From Lepidostoma basale (lineage: Eukaryota; Arthropoda; Insecta; Trichoptera; Lepidostomatidae), in assembly GCA_022606425.2 (NCBI GenBank), contig JAHDVF020000986.1, forward strand, positions 144,001-208,000: a stretch of 64,000 nt of DNA, read 5' to 3'. The first letter of the stretch is position 1. Each line of letters opens with the position of its first letter. The position numbers and the translations under genes were made by a program. Below are positions 20,810 to 32,959 of this stretch, in pieces. The notes below the pieces were generated by a model that had not been told where the DNA came from, did no database searches, and saw only the letters and a program-made list of their open reading frames with translations.

Positions 20810-21062
20810 TAATACAAATGAGAACATTTTCTAGAAGTTTTATTATATTTTATGGGAATGACATGTTTCGCCTTGATAAGTACTCGTCAAATTTGATTAT
20901 GCCTTTACAAGGTATAAAGTATTCAGATAATTTTGAAGAAAAAAAACTGCGTTATTTAATTAATACGGATGAAAACGTCTAGAAGAAAACATACGTTTTT
21001 ATTCGTATTATTTTTTTACAATGAAGTTACATCATTGTTCAAGAAACAATAAATAAATAACG
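20810..21062. mobile_element. Family B inverted-repeat element
   Basis: The left arm (attaatacaaatgagaac, TTCTAGAAGTTTTATTATAT, GGGAATGACATGTTTCGCC) is inverted relative to the decayed right arm, which ends ATTGTTCAAGAAACAAT AAATA. As elsewhere, the right arm carries the full end and the left arm stops at attaatac. Confidence 0.65.
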
Positions 21063-21759
21063 AGACGAGAAAAATGAGTTAAGGAAACCTGTCAGAAATA
21101 TTATTATAAGATAAAAAATGGAATTAAAAAAATATTTTTAATTTTCAATTGATCAATTATTTTAACAAATTTAAACATAAACACAAATTATAACAAACGT
21201 AAACAAAATTAATGAAGTCTAGAAAACATGCAATAAACGCAAGTACAACTTCTTTAATTTTTATTATTTTGTATATATCATTAGCAGCTGAGCATAAAAT
21301 TCGTACAAGCATCTTCCACTAGGAATTCAAACGTAAAGTAAATTGTTTGACACAGTTAATTCCGAACTGCTATACTTCGACATCTGAACTCAACTTTGTT
21401 TCATTTATATAGCTAGTTTCGTAATCTTTAATGTATTCGTAACTCCAAAGGATGTCAAAGTTTAAGGCTATTATTCATATAAATGGTAGAACTCTTTACA
21501 CGTTTAATGGATAATTTACGTTAGTTTCGTCAAAATTACAATTATTCGCCAGTAGACTTCTTTGAAGCTAGGAAAAGGTTAACCAAATACATACCTGCAG
21601 TAATGTGCAAACTAACATTAATAAACCTATTTATGAAAATGATCATAAGACCATGACATTATTTATACGACTTCTACATTATTACTCAGAAATGTATTAA
21701 TTTAAAAGCATCGAAACACACATTTACATTGTTAGACTTTAGCTACATTGCTAGAACAT
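21063..21759. other. AT-rich intergenic DNA
   Basis: Nothing recognised on either strand. Confidence 0.3.
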
Positions 21760-21763
21760 ACTT

Positions 21764-22168
21764 GAGGGTATTATTTGCAAACCCGGCAAACTCCACCAAC
21801 AATCAAAAGTGAGATATGAATTGGGTCTTATTCATAATACATTTGCACACAATTTTTATTGATTTTCAGTTTCAAATTCGGCTTCATTCTGAAGAATTTT
21901 GCTATTAAAATATAGGGTTTGTTGCAAACATGGCAACCTCCACTTGAGTGTTGCAAGTCTGGTAAACTTCAAAATGAAATTCATTATTTTACTTTAATTA
22001 TCAACATAATGATAATTATTTCATGGCTGATTACTTTTAAAATACTAACTGGTTGAGATGAAAAAAATAAATATCGTAAAAAAGCGCATTTTATTAGCGT
22101 ATCAGTTTTTTGCGATTTACTCAAAACATCTAATGATGGAGTTTGCCAGGTTTGCAACTAATACCCTC
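21764..22168. mobile_element. 405-bp TIR element (MITE-like) with 4-bp target duplication
   Basis: Terminal inverted repeats of ~32 bp start GAGGGTATTA and contain TTGCAAACC and GGCAAACTCCA, with two mismatches between ends. ACTT flanks both sides (21760-21763 and 22169-22172). A subterminal word (ggcaacctccacttg / gtctggtaaac) echoes the TIR. No ORF. Confidence 0.75.
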
Positions 22169-22172
22169 ACTT

Positions 22173-23464
22173 GTTCCATATTATTCCAACGATTTTGGCA
22201 GGAATATGAATACCTTAATCATTTATAATGTGGAAAAATCAATCCCGTGCCTCAGATCGACGTCAATAAATAAATACTGGCATCTGCATTAGAATATATA
22301 ATATAGAGTGTTTTTTTAGAGGTTTTGTTTTTAAACTGGCAACATTGTTCCTACGAGAATATTTTTTTTATTTTAAAACAATGTTTCTGACGGCGGTTTA
22401 TACTATATAAGACCAAAAAATATTATTAAAAAAATATTTTCAATAGTTATCATTGATCAATTATTTTAACAAATAATTAATAAAAAAGCAAGAATAAAGT
22501 AATAATAAAATAAAAGCAAAATTTTATCAAATACATTATGTATGTGTAAAAAATATTTCGAGTAATGGTTTAATATTACATATAAACACGTCTGTTTTAT
22601 TATTGTCATATGAGGCGGCAGAATTCTAAAACTCTAAAATTTAGATGTTTGACCCTTATTTTACGAAACCTGCTTTTACTCAAAATAGGTGGTAAATTAT
22701 TTTTATTCTAAGAAGGTACAGGGATTTCTTAGGCACGAGTTCCTACTTTGTTGGATTATGTTTACCGTGGAGCCGTACAATATTTACCTTTTGATATAAT
22801 CTACAATAATTGTTCCCGAAGTTAATCCAAGAAATGAGATAAAATTATTATATGTTTACACGGGAAAAGCCGAAACGCGTTTAATTTGACGTTTCTTCAT
22901 ACAAGTTTCTTAATATAAATTCATTAAATTTTGTGAATACGCGGCGAGGTGTTGGCGGGAAGGGGGTAATTAAAATGGTTATTATGTAAAGTGAGGTGAA
23001 TTAGGAGTCTCTTTATTACCCGGTTTAGTATAAGTCGCGAGGTATTTACATAAGTATCAGCGAGGATCTGCATGCCTCAATATTTCTTACGCCTGAAGAA
23101 CACTCGTAAAGCTATGTAGATACTTCTGATCCACCTGCTTATTACTAGAGAAGTGCGAAGCATCACTTGTACAAATGATTGACATTACTGACAGAATTTT
23201 ATTTATATATACGAGAATATAGATATACTACGATATTGACCTCTATAGATGCAGCTATAGAGAATTTTAAATGACCGAATGATAAGAGTTACAAATGGTT
23301 GAAGAGTTATATTTCAGTTCATATTATTTTATGTTTCAATTCAGTGTTTTATATATTTACTTTGGCTTTCGCATTTTAAAATCTGTTTACCATTTAAACC
23401 CTTTTAGCCTAAGTTGTAACGGAGTAAATATTTATTATACGTATTATTATTAATGAGCCATACT
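22173..23464. other. Intergenic DNA
   Basis: A word at about 22318-22365 (aaactggcaacattg) faintly echoes the TIR element just upstream. A moderately less AT-rich patch lies at 22850-23130. No gene. Confidence 0.3.
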
Positions 23465-23790
23465 TCAATTTTCAATAGTTTATTTATTTTTTACTGCCTT
23501 AGACAGGTGAAACGTAATATTCCCATAAGATAAACTGAAACTTCTTGAAAGGCAAACATTTTCATTGATATTAATTCATTATAACATAATTAATTAAAAC
23601 GAATTAAAACGTAAGTTTTCTAGAAGTTTTAATATATTCTATGGATATGTTTCGCCTTACTAAGGTATTATTAAATAATAAGTCAAAACATGTCATTCCA
23701 ATTCTACATAATTAAACTTCTAGAAAACAAACGTTTTCATTAGTGTTAATAAGAAATTTTACATCATCGTTCAAGAAAAAATAAATAATA
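23465..23790. mobile_element. Family B element(s), degenerate and rearranged
   Basis: Several family B words in both orientations: tgccttagacaggtgaaacg, taagttttctagaagttt, atggatatgtttcgcc, aacttctagaaaac and tcgttcaagaaaaaataaat. At least two partly overlapping arms are present. A further scrap lies at 23995-24060. Confidence 0.5.
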
Positions 23791-25313
23791 TATTGACCAT
23801 CTTGAATTTGTGAATATCCTTTGGAATAAATGAAGACATATGCATACACTAATGTACGTATACATACATTAAAACATCAATTAGAAATACATTTTTAATT
23901 ATTTTACATCATTTCCCATTTTGATATTAACCAGAACGGTAAAACCTATTTATCACACTTATAATACATAATGCTGCTTCTAGAAATCAGACGTTTTTAT
24001 AAAAATTAAATATTATTTGTGTAGTATAACATCATTGATAAAGAAACGATGAATAACTTTAGTATTGTTGTTTTCTCAAACAATTTAAATATCTTAAAGC
24101 CACCCGTTTTACTAGCCAGCCTTTACACGGACATCTTGCGTTTGAAACAATTTTCAAAACGATTTAAAAGTGGATTTTATCTCTTAAATAAGTTGATCAT
24201 TAAAACTAACGATTTACGCCTACATCCGAAACAAATTGCTAATTTTCGCTATAGAATACCCTTTTGAACTTCGCGGAGGAAGTCGTATTATTTTCACGCC
24301 AAAGAAAAAATCCCACGGCGGAATTCCTTTGTTAGAATTTCGCCTAAAAATGTCTAATAAATATAAACATCTTCCGTAATAACATAAATGGAAAACGTCA
24401 ACATCAACGGAGGCGATGTAGGAAAAGAAATTAGCGTAAATATCCCGAGACTATGGCATATTGTGTGCGATTTTTCTCAAAACAACGGCGTTTCCATTAG
24501 CAGTTTCGTTTAATGGAGCATGCCGTGGGTCCTAAGATTACCGAGAATGTATGGAGGAAACTAAAGGGTGAAAATTACGGTTAATATTAAATGTAAATGT
24601 ATCATAATCGTGTGCCGGCGCGGGGAGATGCGCCTCGCGCGGCTTAGAACTTCGGGTAGGATCATCAATTTGTTTCCACGGAGTAAAACACGTGAAATAT
24701 TTCTACGCCCCTGCAAGGGTGCGCTCTCTGCTGTGTAAATACCTTTTGTTGAAGAACACATTTATACGATTACTATAATGTTGTAATAATATGGCTGACG
24801 GATTGATATAATAGAACGTTATGATTATGAAATGGTTATTATTTTACAAAGGAATCAAAAGTGATCAGTGTATTTCTTATAATATAAAGAACAAATAGTA
24901 TTACCTAAAAACAAAGATAGCGTTACTATAAAGAACATGACGAGAGTTACAGGGATGTTTCTAACTCGCTCATTGCTCACTGCTACGTACCATTAAGTAG
25001 GCCTTATTTGCGAGTGGAAACGGGTTCGCAGCAAATAGGATAATAATCAATATAAATGTGAAATTCATTATTTTTTTTTAATATGCCATTAACAACACGC
25101 AATTTTAAATTATGCATATTTACTTTATTTAAGTATAACATTATTGAGGTTTAATAAACGGATATTTTGGAAATATCTACAATTTATCAATGAGTTAGAT
25201 AGAGGTTCTGCGATGCGGCAAATGGTTGAGCTATGATGACTGTTACATCATTTTATTTTACTAATATTAAAATAAAATAAACATCAGATAAAAAAAACAA
25301 TTATTATTATATT
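23791..25313. other. Intergenic DNA with a non-repetitive, less AT-rich island
   Basis: The stretch 24240-24760 is clearly less AT-rich than the flanks (e.g. the ccggcgcggggagatgcg patch at 24614) and matches nothing else in the window. No coding frame stands out. A regulatory island is possible but unproven. Confidence 0.35.
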
Positions 25314-25540
25314 TTGTCTCTTGAATATTGGATCTATTATCTCGAGAGAATGGATCCAGCAAGAATTACTAAGATCATGATGCACGAGAATGCAGAGGGC
25401 CGTCGACCACCAGGAAGGCCACCAAAGAGATGGAGAGAAGGCTGGTCATTTCACAGGAAGAAAGTTGATATCCTGCAAAAACAGATCGCAAGATCTACAA
25501 CCAGAAGAAAAACAAAAATAATAATAAAAATTATGTAAAC
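25314..25540 (+). mobile_element. RTE-like LINE 3' end, GAA-tailed lineage 2
   Basis: Reads YYLERMDPARITKIMMHENA, EGRRPPGRPPKRWREGWSFH, then RKKVDILQKQIARSTTRRKT up to an AAAAATAATAATAAAA end. GRPPKRWREGW is shared with 48585-48905. About the last 70 codons remain. Confidence 0.7.
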
Positions 25541-26501
25541 CAACTCCAATTATATTATTTTTGAAAACGTCCGTTTTCAAGATGTTTCATTTTATTTTAT
25601 TTTCCATCGGTGCTATATTAGCTAAGATTAAATCTGCTTTGCATTTGATTCTCGCCATATTTCACAATATCACAGCAGCAATAAATATATCACTCACATA
25701 TATCAAATTATAAACAACGTCTTGAAATCCAAAGCTCTTCAATCCAAAATATTTTGTTAATTAGTTTGTATTCCTGAATTTTTTGGTAATAAATCAATCA
25801 AATTCCTTTCCTAAATTAATATTGTTTAGTTATCATCAAAATCGCAACATGTAAAATAGAAATATATATTTTACAATTATTTCCCATTAAGCCCGCATCC
25901 TCATTCCGTAACGGCCAACTCCACAATGTGGCAATAGCAAAGTTGGCTGAAAACAAAATGGTTACAATTTGCTTAATGGAAAACTGCGTCTCGGGATTTG
26001 CGCCGCATTCAGACTGATCAGCCCATCCGCCGGAGGGTTAACAATGCTGCTGCGGAAAAACCGCACTCGGATGTTTTTTTTTTAAACAATGTTATTTAAA
26101 CAATGGATTGAAAATAAAATTTGTGTTTGAGTTGCACTGAAATGCTTTCACACATCTTCATTGCGCGGTGAAATGTGGGTTTTGGGTTTTGGTTTATGAA
26201 TGTGCCAGTTTAATTTTGTGGTTAGGAAAATGTGCCGTATTTAAAATTGAGCGTTAACAAAAGTTGATATAATTACGAGTAATTCAAAACAATTAGAGCC
26301 GACCGTGCATATTACGTGATATGGTAAAATGCTTTATATAATTTATCTGCAGTTTTCAGGTTGTGAATTTTTCTTCATTATTATTTGATGATATAGTTAT
26401 TAATATTCTCATCGATCCATAATTATTCAATGTATTTGTGAAGTTATCATATAACTTATATGAATGCATGTGTGCTGATTAATCATACATTTAAATTTAG
26501 T
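25541..26501. other. Intergenic DNA with a small GC-richer island
   Basis: The patch 25890-26080 (ctcgggatttgcgccgcatt, cccatccgccggagg) is unique and GC-richer. No ORF. The remainder is AT-rich. Confidence 0.35.
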
Positions 26502-26916
26502 AGAACACACCAAAATGGGAGTTCAAAAGGGTAGTATGGGCTACGATAGGGTATGCTTTGCTGGAAAGTATGCCTCTACAAAATGTCGTAAGGCGCCATG
26601 TTGCATTTACAACAGCAACACTACTATCAAATTCAACTCTCTGGGGTCCACGAGAGGTCTTTAAAGACCCCGCGAACCCCGGGCAATGTGGCACATATTA
26701 CTTAGTGCCATAGCAGATAGAGAGAGGATGAATGGCGAGCTTCCAGCGACATAAAACTGGATACACCCAGCTAAGGGAAGGTAGCCCTGACAGAAAATCC
26801 TCCAGAGAAGGCAAGGGGATACCGCTCTGGATAATTTTCCCCAGGTCATCACCAAGGGTGAAAGTTAACGTTAGGGAGACCTGATAGAACACAGAAAGAA
26901 GAAGAACACGCCAAAA
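26502..26916 (+). mobile_element. Unidentified retroposed sequence with 14-bp target-site duplications
   Basis: AGAACACACCAAAA (26502-26515) and AGAACACGCCAAAA (26903-26916) are near-identical direct repeats around a ~387-bp block of much higher GC that ends acagaaagaaga. The repeats plus the purine-rich end suggest reverse transcription of an RNA and insertion by LINE machinery. I recognise neither a LINE ORF nor a host gene in it. It could be a SINE, a truncated LINE or a processed pseudogene. Confidence 0.6.
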
Positions 26917-27835
26917 CAAATGTGAGATATATTTAAAAAAACAAATCAATCGGTGGTGCGGCTCAACAAAATTTTGTTTTCGTTATATTGTGTTTTGTGA
27001 TAAATATATCTGAATTTTCAACCATCAAGAGAAACAAGGTATGCAAACCTATATCACCAGATACATTAACGATCTCAAAAAATTCGATCGAAGATGATTC
27101 TCTGGCATACGGATACACCTAATATACTAGAGACTATATTCATTGACACTAATTTGAGTGTAATTAAAATTTTAATTTAAAGTTCTAGTAGTATTATTAC
27201 CCAAGCATATTTTTGTTTTAGAACAATTGAAAATAAAATCACACGTTCATACCTTACGACGAAGTTTTAACTGAATTTTGAAACCAGTACAATTATACGC
27301 CATATTAAAATTGTTCAAGTTATTAACTCGTAAAGGTAAGTATTCTGCGGGGAATATTAGGCTTATCCAATGACAAGTTTTCCCTTTGAAAACTCCATAA
27401 CAACTTTATTAAATTGGATTGAAAGTTTTTCTTCCAGACAAATAATAATGTGCAACTACTTTCTCGTGATTTTGTGGGCACGAAGAGCTTTTCAAATGGT
27501 CTCAGAGCTTTTTTTTAATTCATTCCGCTTGACGAACTTATAATAATAGCTATTAAAAATACCACCCTATATTTCAACGAATATATATATATATTTTTTA
27601 TAATTTTAATTTTTCTTTTTAATGTATTTATATTCAGAGGCAGGTATCTGGTTAGCTAATCTTTAACATAGAAATTTAATTTGATTTTAAAATTTTCATA
27701 TGAAGCATTCACTAATTAATACAATTTAAAAAAACGGTTTTCTAAAAGTTAAAGTATATTTTATAATAATGACACGTTTTGTCTAGTAAAAGTGTTGATT
27801 GTAAGACAAAACTTACATTAAAAAAATTTAAACTA
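26917..27835. other. AT-rich intergenic DNA
   Basis: Contains an (AT)n run near 27582-27594. No gene or repeat recognised. Confidence 0.3.
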
Positions 27836-27839
27836 CATA

Positions 27840-27870
27840 GACATGTTTCGGACAACCAGTCCTTCTTCAG
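27840..27870 (-). ncRNA. Hammerhead-ribozyme-like core (family D)
   Basis: Minus strand: CUGAAGA, one A, stem II GGAC/GUCC with UGGUU loop, GAAA, C-AU-G, UC. Every invariant hammerhead base is present. Stem III is just A-U and C-G. Stem I pairs poorly from visible sequence. A decayed relative is at 28857-28882. Confidence 0.5.
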
Positions 27871-29614
27871 TGATTATAAAATTGTTTGCATGATCTGACA
27901 GATGTTTTAAAGATTTCTTTTGGAACGTTTATGCTTTTGTTATAACAAATATTATGATTCAATTTAAAATAATAATTTTATGTTTTTATTGGGGTTCAAG
28001 TAATTACGTACAACAAAGGAAATAAATCAAAGATTGGACTTGACGTTAAATTTATTTGATTATTTATAATATTTTCTTTATTTTTAATTGCTTTTTTAAT
28101 TTCTAAAATTTCGAGATTGTTATACCATTCATTAAATCAAAAATAAATTTGTAGTATGCATTCGTTTTCTGATATTTTGTGCGGGTAATCTATTGTATAT
28201 TGATTCCTACCAAAAGTAAACGAGATGATCTGGTAATAAAGAGAAACTGTTTATTTGACAGTGTGTAATGGGCAGATAAGTAAATAAACCCGATTATGTC
28301 AGGGTCACCCCTCGAATCCGCAGCGTTCGGCATTGGCGTTCCCGTTTGGGTGCCAAGGGCCGAGCTGATACCAATAATAATTGGGATTCGACTTGAGATC
28401 TCTATACGAAACCGGTGTTCCGATAATAATGGCCACAATATCAGATCTGCTGAGTGGAGCTGACTAGACCGTTTGCACTTTGGAGTGTCAAATGTTAGAA
28501 GATTCGCCAAATAGATTTTATCGTGGATAGCGCGGAGAACAGACAGCGTATTATCTAATGTACGAGTACCTGAATAAGCGCCACTTAGATCTTATGCGGG
28601 TTCTTGGTATAGAACGAAATCATGAAAGGAATTTTCAATTTGAAGATAAACAGGTTTCTTCCTACTTCATTGACAAACATTTTTATTGAATTATAGTGTT
28701 ATACATATTAAGAGATGCACCGAAAAAATTAATTTTCGTTGTTAATTTTTCATTTTACTTATATTAAGATATCTGAAATATCAAGCATTTACTAAGATAT
28801 GATATTTATAATAATATATGAATAAATACCTAATACATTTATTAAAATTTGAGCACCGAAGAAGGACCAAAACGTGTCTGCAAATGAAAAAATAATGTGT
28901 TGTGAAAATACAAATCATTGTTCTATTTATTAAAAAATAACGAAGCTTTGAATATTCAAGTAAACCTCGAAAGTAAAAATAACTGTAATTCTTAATGGAT
29001 TAGAACGCAGTTTTTTTTCTCTATTTTCATGGGTTAATATATCTTTCAACATCAATATTCTCTAATTTTCGCAAGAGATACATATATTTTTTTGTGCCGA
29101 TCTAAGTGGAGATAAATAAATTAATATAACTGTCTAATAAATTTTAATAAAAAAGTGATAATAACACCGTTTGATTATCAAAAACGGTATGACTGAGCAT
29201 GAAGTTAATGGTAGTGTAATATACGAGTATGTTGAAATAATGAAAGATGTAGGAAGATAAATACAGTCAAAGGAAGTATAGAACTGCAGTTTAATACGTA
29301 ATACCCCCCTTATAAGAATTCTGATGTCCGCGCTTTTCTATAGGCTTTTCTAAGAAGGAAATGGGATACCATACACGCTTTTTTTCTTCCTTGGTTGATG
29401 AAAAAGGGTGTTATATCAGCACATGTGATTATCTTTCTTTTCTATGAGGGGTAGTTTATCATTGGAGACGTACCGCAAAAAGGGGCGATGTTCAGCGAAT
29501 GAGGTGATGGGAAGACATTTGTCGGGAATAAGGACAATTATTTTGAATCCAGATAAAAACGTTATTGTTGAATAACTGATTCATAGTTAAATAAGTGCAT
29601 AGCATTATAATTTA
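27871..29614. other. Intergenic DNA with one unique island and a decayed family D tail
   Basis: 28190-28570 is less AT-rich, unique and without a convincing ORF. At 28855-28920 a decayed family D core (CCGAAGA, A, GGACC, AAAACGUGUC) is followed by the shared tail tgtgttgtgaaaatac. The rest is AT-rich. Confidence 0.35.
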
Positions 29615-30055
29615 CTTAGGAAATTGAAAAACTTTGTTTAATCCACTATTTAATAAAAAATATTTAAAAAACACGACATGTTTCGGAGGATACCTCCATC
29701 TTCAGGTGTAAAAATATAATAAAAACTTAACAAAGAAAGACTAATGACAAACGCATTTAAAATTCGATACAATAATTCAATTAACCTGTGCTATTTGTAA
29801 TAAGTAGGTACTAACAATTATTTTTTAACAGTAAGAACTAATAAATAATATTAAATAATAATAATACATGATGATAATATAAAAAAATATATAAAAGTTG
29901 TAATTTAGAAAAAGCATACATTTGAAAAAACATAATTTATAAATAAATTAATAAATGATTAATTTGCATTTGATTAGAAATGGGAGATTAAATGTAGACA
30001 AAGTATTTAAGGAGAAATGAGTATGGTAAGTAGGAGGAGTAAGCATTATTCATTT
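29615..30055 (-). mobile_element. Family C element, ~440 bp, hammerhead-like core near its 3' end
   Basis: Inverted copy of 33985-34420. Matching words along its length include ctccttaaatactttgtcta (29998-30017 complement), attaatcatttatt, aatgcgtttgtcat and gtctttctttgtta. On the minus strand it ends with the ribozyme-like core, then GTGGATTAAACAAAG and TTTTTCAATTTCC. No ORF. Confidence 0.65.
29671..29709 (-). ncRNA. Hammerhead-ribozyme-like motif (family C), complete core
   Basis: Minus strand 39-mer: stem I 5' strand ACAC; CUGAAGA; one U; stem II GGAGG/CCUCC with UAU loop; GAAA; C-AU-G; UC; stem I 3' strand GUGU. Stems I and II are fully paired and all invariant core bases are present. 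The single unpaired U after A9 is the only departure from the textbook motif. One of the two best candidates in the window. Confidence 0.65.
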
Positions 30056-31084
30056 TAGGCAATCGATAGTAATTTATCTACGGCTGTGGCTGTCTTCTAA
30101 TTAGTGAGTCAAAAACAGTAATGGCCCAACGGATGAACGCGTTTAAACATCAAATATTATTTAGTTGTTTCTGTAAACTTTTGATAGAATCCTTGTAAAG
30201 CAACATGTGTTGAAAGGTAACACGTCAAATGTCAAGTCACATGAATATTGAATAATGTTAATAATTTATTAAACATGTAAATTTAAATGAAACACTCCAA
30301 ATTCATAAAAGATTGTAACATACTCGTATATCGTAGATAGCCGAGTTAAAGGTCACTTCTACAATAGAATTTTCACGTAGGAGTCTTCATTATAACGTAA
30401 CATTCACTCAAGGATGATGAATTACGTAATCCTCGAAATGGAGCGAACAAAATAAAGGTGACGCTTAGAGGTCTGAAAAATACTTTCTGCGGTCTTACCT
30501 TCCACAGCCAGTATCATCTTACTAAAGCTAAGCTCGTTTTTACGAAACCGCTACCAACTCGGCGTAATAAGCTGCCTGCGCGTTAACAAGCCACACATTA
30601 TATTCGCCAAACTTTCTCAAAGTTGCTGGCAGAGCAGAAAAAAGATTAGAGTTTAATGACAGTCTGTTTTGAGACAAAACAATCTTCGCAGTACCGTCGT
30701 AACGGGGTAGATTAGTTTCAGGAACATCTCGACGAGCTTGAAACAAATTTATTAAATTAATATCAAAGCGTAGCCTGGGAAAATTGGAAAAAATCTTAAG
30801 CTATTCAATATTTCAGAATTTGTTTAAAAAATTAACTAATATCTAAAGCAGAAAGTCGATTTGCATTATTTTCTTTGTAATCAAATTCCGAACTCTATAA
30901 AAATATTACACTAATCAAACTCTCACAGACACACTTTATTTTGATTTCATACGTAAAATATTTGTTTGTTTTTTTGTTTGGAATTTTGATTGTTTACTCA
31001 TTAAAAAAATATGAAAGGTTTGGTCGTTTAAATTTATTAGTCTGAGTTCAATGTAAATAATTTAAACAAATAAAATAGATTTCA
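30056..31084. other. Intergenic DNA
   Basis: 30410-30740 is a unique, less AT-rich stretch. No convincing ORF, repeat or RNA gene. Confidence 0.3.
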
Positions 31085-31265
31085 TCATAACTAATATTTC
31101 GTTTTATTCGAAGTGTTATTTAAGAAAAACGGTTTTGAGGGCTCGCTGCCATCTTTTGAAGAAAGATAATCATCCAGCGAGCTGCCGAAACCGGTCAAAA
31201 CTAAAGAACAAGTGGAAGAAAACAAAATATTTACTATAAAGAAATTCATTCTTATTTTCACTATG
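31085..31265. repeat. Family F inverted pair
   Basis: The left arm has ggctcgctgccatcttttga. The right arm has CCAGCGAGCTGCCGAAACCG then GTC (31194-31196). The right core keeps GAAAC-CG-GUC and stem II, but its CUGANGA position reads AUAAUCA. Ends with the family-typical caagtggaa word. Confidence 0.5.
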
Positions 31266-31744
31266 TTTAACACTAAAACCATATCTTAAAATTAATAGTA
31301 TTATAATTTAAAATATGTTATGATCTCAAATATAAGAAGAAAAACAAACCAAGAAGTAATGTACATGTATTGTTTTGTATCCAAGTCTTCTAAATCAGGA
31401 ACTAAACGTTCTACTCCATCGATACCATACGGTTTGTTTTATCAATTTATTAAATGATGATTTATAAAGTACATGAAAAACGTATCTCTCAATTTGGCCA
31501 GATTATTGATAATAATGCAGAGGGTAGAACTTCAAATAGTATAATATAAAATTGAGTTCGGTCTAGAAATAACTTTTTTATTTATAGGTTTTTGTTCTAA
31601 TAAATAATTTGATTAAAAAGCGGGAAGCTCTTCTCTTTATATGTATTCATATTCCCAGAATACGTAAGTTATTAAATCCATGCACTATTGCCTGAGCAAC
31701 GAAAATTGACGGTAAATAATATCAGATAATTTAAAATCAACGAC
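31266..31744. other. AT-rich intergenic DNA
   Basis: Nothing recognised. Confidence 0.3.
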
Positions 31745-31915
31745 CTTTGTGGAAAAGTAGGAAGAACTAAGACAGTCACATCCAAGAAATTGGGTTCGAT
31801 TCCCGGCGATGGCAATGTGATTCTCACATTGTCTTTGGTCTGGTGTAGAATTCCCGTGAAAATAAAATAGGTATAAATTAGCTACCTACCACATGTCATG
31901 AGAATCAATATAAAA
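31745..31915 (+). mobile_element. tRNA-derived SINE (family S2), plus strand
   Basis: B box within gggttcgattcccgg (31795-31809). The body ggtctggtgtagaattc and the tail agctacctaccacatgtcat, gagaatcaat are shared with 50925-51090 (minus). The A-box side is diverged. Confidence 0.65.
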
Positions 31916-32959
31916 GTAAAAACATATTGTATAAAGTAATCGGATGTATACAATACGACCCGTTGTGTAAAAAATCGCTTATTAAAGAGAGATTTGTTTT
32001 TACGGATGTGGTGTTTGATCATTAATGCTCTAATTTGGAAACGTGTCATCTGTGTAAACAACTAATAAAAAATCATTAAGCTGGATTATATCTGGATTAG
32101 ATTTTCTGGAAGATTTTTGATTAAAATATAATTGTACTTCCGTACGATGCACTACATTTGTGGAGTGGCATTATTAAATATAATTTTAAAGTACTTTTAC
32201 TTAATTTTACACCACAACATTTTTGTCAAAACTATTTGGTTTAGAAAGAAGAAGAAGCAGATTGTAAAAAAAAAAACATATCGGTGTATATTGTTCACTT
32301 CAATTGGCTAGTTCTCGGCTATCCCCTCAGAAATTCCAGCTCGCTGGGCGGGACAGAGCCGAAGTTTCCCATCTCGCCTTGTATCAGATCTTCCGTATCT
32401 TGGCTCCTTACAAAACTTTCCTGTATTCCAGTAATGAGTTTCGTCGCGGCCCGATTTAAAGTTTCAATGATAAATATTGCCTTTTAATTGAATTCTTTTT
32501 CTCCGCTTTAAGACTGGAGTTTGTAGCGGGGCGCATAAGGAAGTTGGATTTATTGACGAATTCATCGAATTTCCATACAAAAGAAAATAACTTCATTATC
32601 TTTTTGCCTCTGCGTACATTTTTATTTTGTTTTTTCTCATTAACATTAAATTTTCTTAGCAAATACAATTATAAAAAAACTGTTTTTTATTTATTTATTT
32701 TAATCTAAACAATATTGATTGAATTATATAAACGAAGAAAAATAAATTTGTTCCAATGACAATTTGAATAAATTCTTCAATAATATTTTTAAGTTTTTGC
32801 TGGTGTTGGATTGTTTTAAGTGCCTAATTACAGTAAATAAAAAAAAAAAACAGTGGATATCGTAGAATAAAAATTAATTAAACACAAATGTCTGGATCGT
32901 CCAGCTGACGACAAGTGCACCATCTAAAATAACAATATGTGTTAAATTATTTTTCTTTG
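31916..32959. other. Intergenic DNA
   Basis: 32320-32570 is a unique, less AT-rich island. A purine run gaaagaagaagaagcagatt followed by poly-A at 32248-32278 looks like the end of an unrecognised retroposed piece. No gene. Confidence 0.35.
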
